A stretch of DNA of 64,000 bases, from NCBI GenBank assembly GCA_016214895.1, contig JACRMR010000020.1, positions 353,812-417,811 on the forward strand, read 5' to 3'. A model generated the notes under the pieces. That model saw only the letters and a list, made by a program, of their open reading frames with translations, did no database searches and was not told the origin of the DNA. Of this stretch, positions 17,393 to 25,166 are shown one piece after another. Position 1 is the first letter of the stretch; the number at the start of each line of letters is the position of its first letter. The position numbers and the translations under genes are program-made. The DNA is from a candidate division KSB1 bacterium (GTDB lineage: Bacteria; Electryoneota; RPQS01).

Positions 17393-18298
17393 ATGACCGC
17401 GGCGCATGGCTATCTGCTATTTCTCTGTTTGATCTGGGGACTGACGTTTCCGCTGGTGCAGATCGCGCTCGCGGATGCGTCGCCGTTCGCGTTTCTGGCG
17501 GCCCGGTTTGCGATTGCGGTGTTGATCTTTCCGGCCCTGGCCTGGAAACGGGTGTTCCGCCTGAACGGCGATCTGTTGCAGAAGGGGCTCGGCCTGGGCC
17601 TGCTGTTGTTCGCGGGCTTCGCCTTTCAGACGTTCGGGCTGGCCTGTACGACGGCGGATCGCGCGGCGTTCATCACCGGGCTGTTCGTACCGTTCACGCC
17701 GCTGTTCGCGTGGCTGCTGTTTCGCGAGCGGATCGGCGGGCGATTGTGGCTGGCCGTAGCGTTGGCGTTCACCGGCCTCTTGATCATGTCGTGGCCGGAG
17801 TCCGGCGGCGTGGTGAATTTCGGCGATGTGCTGGTGTTCGGTTGCGCGGTCGTGTTTGCGTTGCAGGTGGTGATGGTGGATCGCTGGGTCCATCACGACA
17901 ATGAGGACCAACTCACCTGGCTCGGCTTCGCCTTCACCCTGGCGGCGGCGCTGCTCTTTCTGCCCTTTGTGCCGTTGCATTTTCACGTGACGGCATCGCT
18001 GATCTGGATTCTGCTGTATTGCGCGATTCCCGGACTCGCCTTCGCGATCTGGATGCAGCTCCGCTATCAGCCGAAGATCTCGTCAACGGCGGCGGCCGTG
18101 ATCTACGCGACGGAGCCGATCTTTGCCGCGCTGGCGGCGTGGGCGATTCAGGATCACATCCCGCAGCGCCGGACTCTGATCGGAGCAGTGTTTATTGTGA
18201 GTGCCATGCTGCTCTCGGTGCCGGTGCAGAAGGTGCTCAACACCATGCGCACTACGGCAGCGGATCCGGAAGAATCCGGCCGGGTTGCGAGGACTTAA
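17393..18298 (+). CDS. EamA-family (DMT) transporter
   Basis: 301 residues from ATG 17393 with ten hydrophobic segments in two EamA repeats, as usual for the drug/metabolite transporter superfamily in the inner membrane. The first repeat opens LLFLCLIWGLTFPLVQ and the second ends near AAAVIYATEPIFAALAAW, a typical EamA closing motif. Substrates of this family are mostly amino acids or metabolites for export; none can be named here. The start is uncertain: TTG 17384 is in frame 9 bases upstream and neither has a strong ribosome site. The C-terminal residues EESGRVART and the stop codon are encoded by copy 3 of the GCCGGGTT hairpin repeat, so a repeat has become part of the gene end. Confidence 0.85.
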   Translation: MTAAHGYLLFLCLIWGLTFPLVQIALADASPFAFLAARFAIAVLIFPALAWKRVFRLNGDLLQKGLGLGLLLFAGFAFQTFGLACTTADRAAFITGLFVPFTPLFAWLLFRERIGGRLWLAVALAFTGLLIMSWPESGGVVNFGDVLVFGCAVVFALQVVMVDRWVHHDNEDQLTWLGFAFTLAAALLFLPFVPLHFHVTASLIWILLYCAIPGLAFAIWMQLRYQPKISSTAAAVIYATEPIFAALAAWAIQDHIPQRRTLIGAVFIVSAMLLSVPVQKVLNTMRTTAADPEESGRVART

Positions 18299-18309
18299 CC
18301 CGGCTCGGC
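18273..18309. repeat. GCCGGGTT/AACCCGGC hairpin repeat, copy 3
   Basis: AATCCG, then GCCGGGTT (18279-18286), GCGAGGACTT loop, AACCCGGC (18297-18304) and TCGGC. The first 26 bases are translated as the C-terminus of the EamA gene, whose TAA stop (18296-18298) lies in the hairpin. Confidence 0.75.
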
Positions 18310-18325
18310 ATACAAGGAATCAGCG

Positions 18326-18853
18326 ATGCTGCGAATAAGTGTAATCTGTCTGTGGAGTATCCTGTTGGCGATTCCGCTCCTGGCCGAACCGCGGCGGATC
18401 GTGGTGGAGCGGCCGGCGGCGGTGCAGCCGGACAGTATCGGCGCGCCGTACCGTTATGAGGCGGCGACGGATTCGACGCCGGGCCGGGTCGTGATCGATC
18501 CGGGCGCGATGATCTTTCAGATGAAGGTCGATTCGGTGAACCGCATTGCCGAGGAGAAGATTCGCGACCTGATCAAGAAATTGGAGCGGCATTTCGAGGA
18601 TCCGCAAGTCGAGGAAGAGGTGGGCCGCTGGATCGGCGAAGCGGTGATGCAGCAGCAGATGTCGCTGTTGGACCTGCAGATCGATCGCGCGCTCGAAATG
18701 AAGGATACGCTGCTGCTGAAAGGACTCGAAACCACGCTGCGCGAATTGATCGCGAATAGTGACGTGGTGCGCGCAGAACTGCGCAAGCAGCTCAATTTGC
18801 TGGAACATCGCTTCGACCAGATCGAGGGGGTATTCGAAGAGTCCCGGCGGTAG
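18326..18853 (+). CDS. small helical periplasmic protein, unknown
   Basis: 175 residues, ATG with AAGGAA 7 bases before it. Residues 1-20 (MLRISVICLWSILLAIPLLA) form a signal peptide. After a Pro-rich linker to about residue 60, the rest is strongly charged and heptad-like (VNRIAEEKIRDLIKKLERHF, MSLLDLQIDRALEMKDTLLL), suggesting long alpha-helices or a coiled coil. No cysteine for lipid attachment and no known domain. It follows the EamA gene by 27 bp across the hairpin repeat and may be co-transcribed. A strong terminator follows. Function unknown. Confidence 0.7.
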   Translation: MLRISVICLWSILLAIPLLAEPRRIVVERPAAVQPDSIGAPYRYEAATDSTPGRVVIDPGAMIFQMKVDSVNRIAEEKIRDLIKKLERHFEDPQVEEEVGRWIGEAVMQQQMSLLDLQIDRALEMKDTLLLKGLETTLRELIANSDVVRAELRKQLNLLEHRFDQIEGVFEESRR

Positions 18854-18890
18854 CGTCCCCCCCGAGCGTAACCCCGACCACGAAACAAGA

Positions 18891-18924
18891 AACGAGCGCA
18901 GCCCCGGCTGCGCTCGTTTGTTTT
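18891..18924. terminator. bidirectional intrinsic terminator
   Basis: AACGAGCGCAGCC (18891-18903) pairs perfectly with GGCTGCGCTCGTT (18906-18918), 13 bp, followed by TGTTTT on the plus strand and TTCTTGTTTC on the minus strand. It lies between two convergent genes and can serve both. Confidence 0.88.
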
Positions 18925-18944
18925 ACTCCGGTGACACCGCGTGG

Positions 18945-20336
18945 CTAACGCAGGATGCGGATCGTGGCCACGGAGTTCGTGGGCGCGCCGTTCGCCCGCA
19001 GGAAATAGACCCCGGCGGCGAGACTGCGCGTGTCAATCCCCTGAAGGCCGCGACCGGAGATCGGTGCCATGAGCACTCTCCGGCCGAGTAGATTATAGAG
19101 GCTCAGTTCGCGGGGCGCACCGCTTGATCCGCTGACAAACAGCACACTCCCCGCGTGGAGCGGATTCGGCCAGACCAGCAGTGCGACGTCTGCTTTTGCG
19201 CGACGCGGCTGCCCGCCGACGGCGTCGTGCATCAACTCCAGCACCGGCAGCGGATGTCCGGCGAAGTCGAAGCACGCCAGATTCTCCCACGGCGAGCCGA
19301 AGGAATCGTTCGCGAGCCACGTGGGTTCCCAGTAGAACACCGGCGTTTCCACCCCCTGATTGGCCGCGCGTGCGATCTCCATGACGTCGCGGATGAATGC
19401 GGCCTGACCATCGGGCGTGGCACCGTACGCGGTATCGAGTTGCGCGGAATCGCCGACGATATTGTGCTCATCGTCGTTCCCCTCGAGCGTGAACGGATAG
19501 GCGGTCTCGACAACCCAGACCGGCTTGTGATACACGCTCACCAGGTCCGTCAGGTTCTCGCTCAAATCGTTCAGCGAACCCTGCCACCAGCGGTAGTAGG
19601 ACTGGCCGATCACGTCAAACGGCACGTGCCGTTCTTGCAGGTGATCGAACCACCAGCGTGACGTGAGGTTGTCGCCGCCGCGGTCGAGCTGCAGGACGAT
19701 CAGCGGCCACTCGTCCGGCGGCAGCGCGGCGTGGATGCCGCCGATCGCGGAGAGCACCAGGGCGGCGAGTTGGTTCCACTGCTGGGGCGTATCGAACTCA
19801 CCGCCCACCCGGCCGTCATCCCACAACATCCCATTCGTAATTTCGTTGCCGATTTGAACCGCGGCGGGCGTGGCCCCGGCCTCCTGAAATCGGCGCAGCA
19901 CGCTCGCGGTGTATTGATACACGGAATCCGTCAGTGCCGCGAAATGGAGGGCCTGCCACGCGGCGGGCTTGCGCTGGTTCGCCGGATCGGCCCAGGTGTC
20001 GGAGCAGTGCAGGTCAAGCAGCAGTTGCTGACCCGTCTCGCGGATGCGCTGCGCGAATGCAATGGTCGAATCGAGACCGTGCCACGGCTCCACCGGTGTG
20101 TGCCAGAGCCGCAGCCGGACGAACCGCAGGCCGCTCTGCTGCAAGTAGTCCAGTGCGTCACGCGGCTGCCCCTCCTGATCATAGAAGATTGCGCCGCCGT
20201 GTTCCGCGCGCGGCAGGATCGAAAGATCGGCGGCCAGCTGCGCCATCGAGGGCTGGCCGCACGCGAACAGGACGCAGAGCACGAACGCGCCCGCGCGGGC
20301 GCGTCTCAACTCCGGACGGCGGGAACTCGCGGGCAT
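18945..20336 (-). CDS. GH53 endo-beta-1,4-galactanase with sorting domain
   Basis: 463 residues. Glycoside hydrolase family 53 cleaves beta-1,4-galactan, the side chain of pectin. Signature blocks: GGAIFYDQEGQPRDALDYL, FVRLRLWHTP, LHCSDTWADPANQRKPAAW and VQIGNEITNGMLW. The acid/base Glu is E165 in GNE and the nucleophile E277 in VWVVETAYPF, both present. A signal peptide ends near SMAQ (residue 33) and the last 80 residues form a degenerate sorting domain (VWPNPLHAGSVLF to ATIRILR), so the enzyme is exported and probably surface-bound. ATG 20336 is chosen because it overlaps the stop of the transporter gene by one base (TAATG) and gives a signal peptide; a longer frame upstream would lie inside that gene. 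Translation is probably coupled to it. Confidence 0.88.
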   Translation of the reverse strand: MPASSRRPELRRARAGAFVLCVLFACGQPSMAQLAADLSILPRAEHGGAIFYDQEGQPRDALDYLQQSGLRFVRLRLWHTPVEPWHGLDSTIAFAQRIRETGQQLLLDLHCSDTWADPANQRKPAAWQALHFAALTDSVYQYTASVLRRFQEAGATPAAVQIGNEITNGMLWDDGRVGGEFDTPQQWNQLAALVLSAIGGIHAALPPDEWPLIVLQLDRGGDNLTSRWWFDHLQERHVPFDVIGQSYYRWWQGSLNDLSENLTDLVSVYHKPVWVVETAYPFTLEGNDDEHNIVGDSAQLDTAYGATPDGQAAFIRDVMEIARAANQGVETPVFYWEPTWLANDSFGSPWENLACFDFAGHPLPVLELMHDAVGGQPRRAKADVALLVWPNPLHAGSVLFVSGSSGAPRELSLYNLLGRRVLMAPISGRGLQGIDTRSLAAGVYFLRANGAPTNSVATIRILR

Positions 20337-21583
20337 TAGTCCGTCCCGCTCACTTGCAGCAGAATCCAGCCGGTGCTCATGCTCGAAATCACGATCACGA
20401 ACGTCCAGCAAATGATGTTGTAGAAGCGGCTGTTGACATACTCTCCCATCAGGCGGCGATTGTTGATCATCAGCAGGATCGGAATCAGCGTGAACGGCAA
20501 CATGATGCCGTTGATGACCTGCGAATAGAACATCACCTGAATCAGCGGCAGGTTCGGGAGCAAGGCGATAAACGCGCCGAGCGCGATCAACGACGTATAG
20601 AGCACGTAGAACTGGCGGGCTTCGCCGAATTTCCGGTCCACGCCCGATTCCCACCCCAGCGCTTCACAGATCGTGTAAGAGGTCGAAATGGGCAGAATCG
20701 ACGCCGCAAACAGGCTGGCGTTGAGCAGGCCGATCGCGAACAGGAGCGCGCTGAACTGTCCGGCCAGCGGGGCCAGCGCCTGCGCGGCGTCGGCGGCGGT
20801 GTCGATGCGGACGGCATGTACAAATAGCGTCTCCGCGCAGACTACGACGATGAACAGCGCCACGATCGCTACGGTGATCCCGCCGAAGATCGTGTCGGCG
20901 CGGGACAGATTGTAATTGCGGATCGAGATGTTCTTCTCCACAACCGACGCTTGCTGGTAGAATTGCATCCACGGGGCAATGGTCGTGCCCACCAGCCCGA
21001 TCATCGCGAGCAGATAGCTGCGCTCGTAGGTCACGTGCGGAATCACCAGCGCGCGCCCCACCGCCGACCAGTCGGGTCGCAACATATAGCCGGTGAAAAT
21101 GTAACAGAGATAGAACAGCGTCGCGAACAGGAAGATGCGCTCGACGGTCGCGTAAGTGCCCGCCACGATCAACGCCCACACCAGAAACGCGGCGACGGGC
21201 ACGCTGACGAGTCGCGGGATGCCGATCAACTCGCCCGCCGCGGCGATTCCCGAGAATTCGGCCAGCACGTTTCCGAAGTTGGTCAGGAGCAGCGCGGCCA
21301 TCAGGTAGAACGTCCACTTGACGCCGAACTGCTCGCGGATCAGATCGGACAACCCTTTGCCGGTGACCACGCCCATACGGTTGCACATTTCCTGAATCAG
21401 GATCAGCGAGACCGTCAGGGGGATGAAGATCCAGAGCAGGGTCAGTCCGTAGCTGGCCCCGGCTTGCGAATAGGTGGTGATTCCGCCTGCGTCATTATCG
21501 ACGTTGGCAGTGATGATCCCCGGCCCCATCACGGCCAGAAACAACAAAGCCCGTGCGTACACGGGTGAGATTCTGGCGCGCAT
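20336..21583 (-). CDS. NRAMP-like divalent cation transporter with altered metal site
   Basis: 415 residues with about 11 hydrophobic helices and the NRAMP (COG1914) layout. In classical NRAMPs, TM1 carries D-P-G-N and TM6 carries M-P-H, and the Asp, Asn and Met bind Mn2+ or Fe2+. Aligned by the shared QAGA..YG..LLW block, this protein has D-A-G-G (residues 31-34) and A-P-W (203-205). So the Asp stays, but Asn becomes Gly and Met becomes Ala. Loss of the soft sulfur ligand is the hallmark reported for NRAMP-related Mg2+ transporters, so Mg2+ is a plausible substrate. The gene is in one minus-strand run with a soluble MgtE-N/CBS protein, which fits. GTG at 21604 is an alternative start adding seven residues; neither has a clear ribosome site. 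Confidence 0.85.
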   Translation of the reverse strand: MRARISPVYARALLFLAVMGPGIITANVDNDAGGITTYSQAGASYGLTLLWIFIPLTVSLILIQEMCNRMGVVTGKGLSDLIREQFGVKWTFYLMAALLLTNFGNVLAEFSGIAAAGELIGIPRLVSVPVAAFLVWALIVAGTYATVERIFLFATLFYLCYIFTGYMLRPDWSAVGRALVIPHVTYERSYLLAMIGLVGTTIAPWMQFYQQASVVEKNISIRNYNLSRADTIFGGITVAIVALFIVVVCAETLFVHAVRIDTAADAAQALAPLAGQFSALLFAIGLLNASLFAASILPISTSYTICEALGWESGVDRKFGEARQFYVLYTSLIALGAFIALLPNLPLIQVMFYSQVINGIMLPFTLIPILLMINNRRLMGEYVNSRFYNIICWTFVIVISSMSTGWILLQVSGTD

Positions 21584-21653
21584 CGACCTGAGGAGACGGA
21601 ACACGAACGAGGGCTTAGGGCTGCGGGATCGAGTCGATCAGGGCTGCGCCGGC

Positions 21654-21680
21654 CAGGGACAACCACCCTGCTTGTCCCTG
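21654..21680. repeat. inverted repeat between helicase and NRAMP genes
   Basis: CAGGGACAA (21654-21662) pairs perfectly with TTGTCCCTG (21672-21680) over 9 bp. No T-tract follows on either strand, so it could be an mRNA processing or stability element in the operon. Confidence 0.5.
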
Positions 21681-21723
21681 CGCCCGGCCTCAAACAACTT
21701 GATCACCTTGTGGTCTTCGCCGG

Positions 21724-22962
21724 CTACCGTTTGCGGCGGAGCTTGGGCCGCCGCGAGGTAAAGGACGTGCGGGCCGGACCGGTAGTATTCACGCTGGCGC
21801 GCTGCAATCCGGTCTGCCGCTCCGGTGGCGGCGCTTCGTAGTTGAAATCGCGCAAGGCGACGCGCGGCAGCACTTGTCCGAGGTGTCGTTCGATGGCGCG
21901 CATGGACATCTCTTCTTCCGGCGAGACGATGGTGAAGGCGTCGCCCCGCCGTTCGGCGCGGGCCGTGCGGCCGATGCGATGCACGTAGTCCTCGGGCGTC
22001 CCCGGCACGTCGAAGTTGATGACATGCGAGATGTTCTCGACGTCCAGCCCGCGCGCGGCGATATCGGTCGCGACGAGCACCTCGAACTGCCCGCGCTTGA
22101 AGCCCTCGAGGGCGGCAATGCGTTGCTTTTGCGTACGGTCACCGTGCAGCACCGCGTTGCGGATGACGGCTTTGCTGAGCAGCTTGCCGACCCGGTCGGC
22201 GCGGCGTTTGGTGCGCGTGAAGATCAGTACTTGACGCGTGCCGAGTTCTTTCATGATCGCCGGCAGAATCTCGGGTTTCAGGTGCGCAGCGCAGGGATAG
22301 ATCGCGTGCGTAATCCCGACCGCGGCGGACGAGCGCACCCCGACTTGCACTTCGATGGGGTCCTTCAGCATGCCGCGCGCCAGCGACGCGATCTCCGGTG
22401 GAATCGTCGCGGAGAACAGCATGGTTTGCCGTTTCGTGGGCAGGTAATGCAGCACACGCCGGATATCGGGCAGGAAGCCCATGTCGAGCATGCGGTCGGC
22501 CTCGTCCAGCACGAACACTTCGACGTCATTAAGCGTGACGGTGTGATGATCGAGGTGATCGAGCAGGCGGCCCGGCGTCGCGACCAGAATGTCCACGCCG
22601 GTTCTCAGCTTTTCCCGCTGGGGTACGATGGAGACGCCGCCGAACACGGCGAGCACGCGTTGTCGCGTGTGGCAGGCATAGGAGCGCAGCGATTCCTCGA
22701 TTTGCGCGGCGAGTTCGCGGGTGGGTGAGAGCACCAGTGCGCGCACGGAGTGTTTTTTATGATGCTCATCGAGCAGCCGTTGCAGGATCGGCAAACCGAA
22801 GGCGGCGGTCTTGCCGGTTCCGGTCTGGGCCGAGCCCATGATATCATTGCCGGCCATGACCGAGGGAATGGCGGCATCCTGAATCGGCGTGGGGCGTTCG
22901 TAGCCCAGTTCATTGACGGCTTTCAGCAGCCGTGGATCGAGACCGAATTTTTCGAAGGACAT
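21724..22962 (-). CDS. rhlE: DEAD-box ATP-dependent RNA helicase, RhlE type
   Basis: 412 residues, two RecA-like domains. Motifs in order: Q motif (GYERPTPIQ, about residue 20-28), I (AQTGTGKT), Ia (PTRELAAQI), II (VLDEADRM), III (FSATIPP), IV (VLIFTRT), V (ATDIAARGLDVE) and VI (HRIGRTARA). The C-terminal tail is short and basic (ending RRPKLRRKR), as in RhlE proteins, which remodel rRNA and mRNA structures. It sits between the soluble MgtE-N/CBS gene and the NRAMP-like gene on the same strand, with gaps of 53 and 140 bp, so it may or may not share their transcript. No ribosome site is obvious before ATG 22962. Confidence 0.92.
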   Translation of the reverse strand: MSFEKFGLDPRLLKAVNELGYERPTPIQDAAIPSVMAGNDIMGSAQTGTGKTAAFGLPILQRLLDEHHKKHSVRALVLSPTRELAAQIEESLRSYACHTRQRVLAVFGGVSIVPQREKLRTGVDILVATPGRLLDHLDHHTVTLNDVEVFVLDEADRMLDMGFLPDIRRVLHYLPTKRQTMLFSATIPPEIASLARGMLKDPIEVQVGVRSSAAVGITHAIYPCAAHLKPEILPAIMKELGTRQVLIFTRTKRRADRVGKLLSKAVIRNAVLHGDRTQKQRIAALEGFKRGQFEVLVATDIAARGLDVENISHVINFDVPGTPEDYVHRIGRTARAERRGDAFTIVSPEEEMSMRAIERHLGQVLPRVALRDFNYEAPPPERQTGLQRASVNTTGPARTSFTSRRPKLRRKR

Positions 22963-22982
22963 GAGAATGGGTTAGGATAAAC

Positions 22983-23003
22983 GTGAAACTTGAAACTTGA
23001 TAG
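22983..23003 (+). repeat. TGAAAC heptamer array, short copy
   Basis: GTGAAAC, TTGAAAC, TTGATAG: three units, the last degenerate, in the gap before the helicase start. Confidence 0.55.
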
Positions 23004-23015
23004 GCAGACGGAGGT

Positions 23016-24296
23016 CTAATCCGCCTTCCACGCCCGGTAAAGATGCGGGAGCAGTTGGTCGAAGGAATGTTTGAAGCTGATGACTCCGCGCAGCACGCCG
23101 CTCTCGTCGCTCACGGGCAGGCAAAGGAAGTTGTAGCGGAGGAATGCCGTCACGATTTCGACGATGTCGCTGGTGAGTTCGAGACTGACCAGTCGCTGCT
23201 GCACGACATTGCCGCATTGCAGCGCGGGATCGGTTTGCAGCAGGTGCCGCAGCGAGAGCGCGCCGACGAGTTTGCCGTCGTCGTCGTGCACGTACACATA
23301 GTAAAACGCTTCGATTTCGCCGGCCGCTTCGCGCACGATTTCCAGTGCTTCGCCGACCGTACGGTCGCCGTTGATTTCGAGATAATCGGTGGACATCAGC
23401 GCGCCGGCGGTGTTGTCTTCGTAGGTGAGCAGTTCCTGCAGGTCGGCTTTTTCTTCTTCACCTTCGAAGGCTTCGATGATCGCGGAGGAGGCTTCCTCGT
23501 CGAGATTCGCCAGCACGTCGGCGGCCTTGGCGGGCTCCATCTCTTCGAGAATATCCGCGGCGAGTTCGGTGTTCATGCCCTCGAAGATCGCGCGCTGCAC
23601 GTCTTCGTCGGTCTCCTGAATCGCTTCGGCGGCGATCTCCGTGTCGAGCGATTCCAGAATCACCTGTCGCTGCGACGAGTCAAGATCTTCGAGAATATCC
23701 GCCAGTTCACCGGGGTGCAATTCGTTGAGCTTGCGCGCACCGACGGTCAGGCGTACGGGGTCGAGCGCCGAGGCTTCGGCGGACAGCGGCTGCACGAATT
23801 TCCAGGAAATCAGTTCATCTAACAGCGGCTTGCCGACGGACTTGGCGGCGCCGCGCGCGAGGCCTTCGAAGCCGAGCCGCCGCATCAAGCCGGACAGTCC
23901 GACATCGACGTGCACGACCCATTGCCGTTCGCTGACGAGCAATTGCACATCGTTGACGCGCACGACTTTCGCGCCATCGACATCGACGATTTGCTTGTCC
24001 CACAGCAGTTCGCGCAGGCTGAAGTCGCGGTCGCCGAGTTCCAGCGACGCGATGCGGCTCTCATCCACGATCAGCACGCCGGAATGGTGGAAGTCGAAAT
24101 ATTCCTGCGCGGTGGCGGGATAGAGCACGCGCGTGTCCTTGTGCTGGAGCACGAAGCCGCGCAGTTGCGGATAGAGTTCGGTCAGCGTGGCGACCACGTC
24201 ATGCACGCGTCCCATCGACGTGCCGAGCTTTTTGCTCTTGGCGCGCCGACCGAGCAACGCGGACAGGAAGATGAGTTCTTCGGGATGCTTCGCCAC
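23016..24296 (-). CDS. soluble MgtE N-domain/CBS protein with PRC-barrel-like region
   Basis: 426 residues, no membrane helix. Residues about 1-150 hold two PRC-barrel-like blocks (RVHDVVATL and ELLWDKQIVDVDGAKVVRVNDVQLL). Residues about 190-290 form the helical MgtE N-domain (LNELHPGELADILEDLDSSQRQVILESLD and three more similar helical repeats), rich in Asp and Glu. Residues about 298-420 are a CBS pair starting AGALMSTDYLEINGDRTVGEAL. In the Mg2+ channel MgtE these two domains sense cytoplasmic Mg2+ and gate the pore; here the pore is missing. The likely role is a Mg2+ sensor acting on another protein, and the NRAMP-like transporter 1.4 kb downstream in the same direction is the obvious partner. 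Starts at GTG 24296. Confidence 0.85.
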   Translation of the reverse strand: MAKHPEELIFLSALLGRRAKSKKLGTSMGRVHDVVATLTELYPQLRGFVLQHKDTRVLYPATAQEYFDFHHSGVLIVDESRIASLELGDRDFSLRELLWDKQIVDVDGAKVVRVNDVQLLVSERQWVVHVDVGLSGLMRRLGFEGLARGAAKSVGKPLLDELISWKFVQPLSAEASALDPVRLTVGARKLNELHPGELADILEDLDSSQRQVILESLDTEIAAEAIQETDEDVQRAIFEGMNTELAADILEEMEPAKAADVLANLDEEASSAIIEAFEGEEEKADLQELLTYEDNTAGALMSTDYLEINGDRTVGEALEIVREAAGEIEAFYYVYVHDDDGKLVGALSLRHLLQTDPALQCGNVVQQRLVSLELTSDIVEIVTAFLRYNFLCLPVSDESGVLRGVISFKHSFDQLLPHLYRAWKAD

Positions 24297-24431
24297 GGCG
24301 AAATTATGAGGTATGAACTATGAATGATGAAGCCGGGTCACCGTCGCCGAGGCGCGTGCCCTCACCCGCCCGGAATCTGCTCGGGTCTCCCTCCGTTCAC
24401 GGGGGGACTAAGGGGGGTTCAATTCGGAGCT

Positions 24432-24454
24432 TTCCCCCACTTCCTGTGGGGGAA
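24432..24454. repeat. TTCCCCCAC/GTGGGGGAA hairpin
   Basis: Perfect 9-bp stem with a TTCCT loop, in a gap (24297-24469) full of C- and G-runs such as GGGGGGACTAAGGGGGG. Same class as the other C-rich hairpin repeats. Confidence 0.6.
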
Positions 24455-24469
24455 CGGGAAGGGGGAAAA

Positions 24470-24988
24470 CTACCCGATCATCTTCTCGAGCGTGTTCCAG
24501 TTGCGTGTGGTGGCGGGAATCTTGAACAGTTTCTCGAGAAACGGATTGGGGTAGTCGCCGTTGGGAATCGTGGTGGACAGGCTGCACGCATCCGCGCCGG
24601 AGATCTCGATCACGCGCACATTTTTCTTGGGCGAAACGAGTGGCAGTTTGGTGGCCGGCGGCACGTCGGTAAAGAAAGTGACGTAGCGCGTCGCGGCTTT
24701 GGTGTTCACAGGTTGGAACGGATCGCGCGCGAGGAGCGCGGCGAGTTCGGCGTGCGTGCGCACGATGACGGTGACCTCGTAGCCGAGGCCGTCAGCCAAC
24801 GCGCGTTCCAGCTTGGTGCGGACGGCGCGCGCGGATTTCTGTGTCCCATCGAGCGCGACGTTGCCGCTCTGCAGATAGGTCTTGACGTTCTTAAAGCCTG
24901 CGTCCTCACACAGCCGCACGAGTTCGCTCATCTTGATGAGCTTCTGCCCGGAGACGTTGATGCCGCGGAGGAAGGAGAAAAAGGTCAC
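24470..24988 (-). CDS. DUF1697 family protein
   Basis: 172 residues. It begins MTFFSFLRGINVSGQKLIKMSELVRLCEDAGFKNVKTYLQSGNVALD, a close match to the DUF1697 pattern (LLRGINVGG..KVKM..L...GF.NV.TYIQSGNV). The central part (EVTVIVRTHAEL) and the C-terminal RNWNTLEKM block also fit, and the length is normal. The function of the family is not known; the fold is ferredoxin-like. The gene stands alone between a C-rich intergenic repeat and the AT-rich island on its right. Confidence 0.88.
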   Translation of the reverse strand: MTFFSFLRGINVSGQKLIKMSELVRLCEDAGFKNVKTYLQSGNVALDGTQKSARAVRTKLERALADGLGYEVTVIVRTHAELAALLARDPFQPVNTKAATRYVTFFTDVPPATKLPLVSPKKNVRVIEISGADACSLSTTIPNGDYPNPFLEKLFKIPATTRNWNTLEKMIG

Positions 24989-25089
24989 GGGTTAGCTGTG
25001 TCAGTCACGCCCATCAATACAGGGACGCAAGCGGTTGTTTCACAGACTTCGACAAGCAAAACGGCAAGAAGTCGGGCGCTTGAGTGTAC

Positions 25090-25143
25090 AAGTAGGTCGC
25101 ACCGCCACCTACTTCCACCCCGAGCCCAAGCCAAGACTTGGCT
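25090..25143. repeat. two hairpins after the nuclease-like gene
   Basis: AAGTAGGT (25090-25097) pairs with ACCTACTT (25107-25114), and AGCCAAG-A-CTTGGCT (25129-25143) is a perfect inverted repeat. Both lie just past the stop of the minus-strand gene at 25167, where a terminator would be, but no T-run follows. Confidence 0.5.
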
Positions 25144-25166
25144 CCATACTGTTCGTAAGCTGTGCC

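Noticed and set aside
20337-20654. N-terminal extension of the GH53 gene into the transporter gene
   Set aside because: The longer frame lies wholly within the NRAMP-like gene and would place the signal peptide in the middle of the protein.
25090-25143. Hairpins after the nuclease-like gene as an intrinsic terminator
   Set aside because: No T-run follows either hairpin on the minus strand; listed only as inverted repeats.
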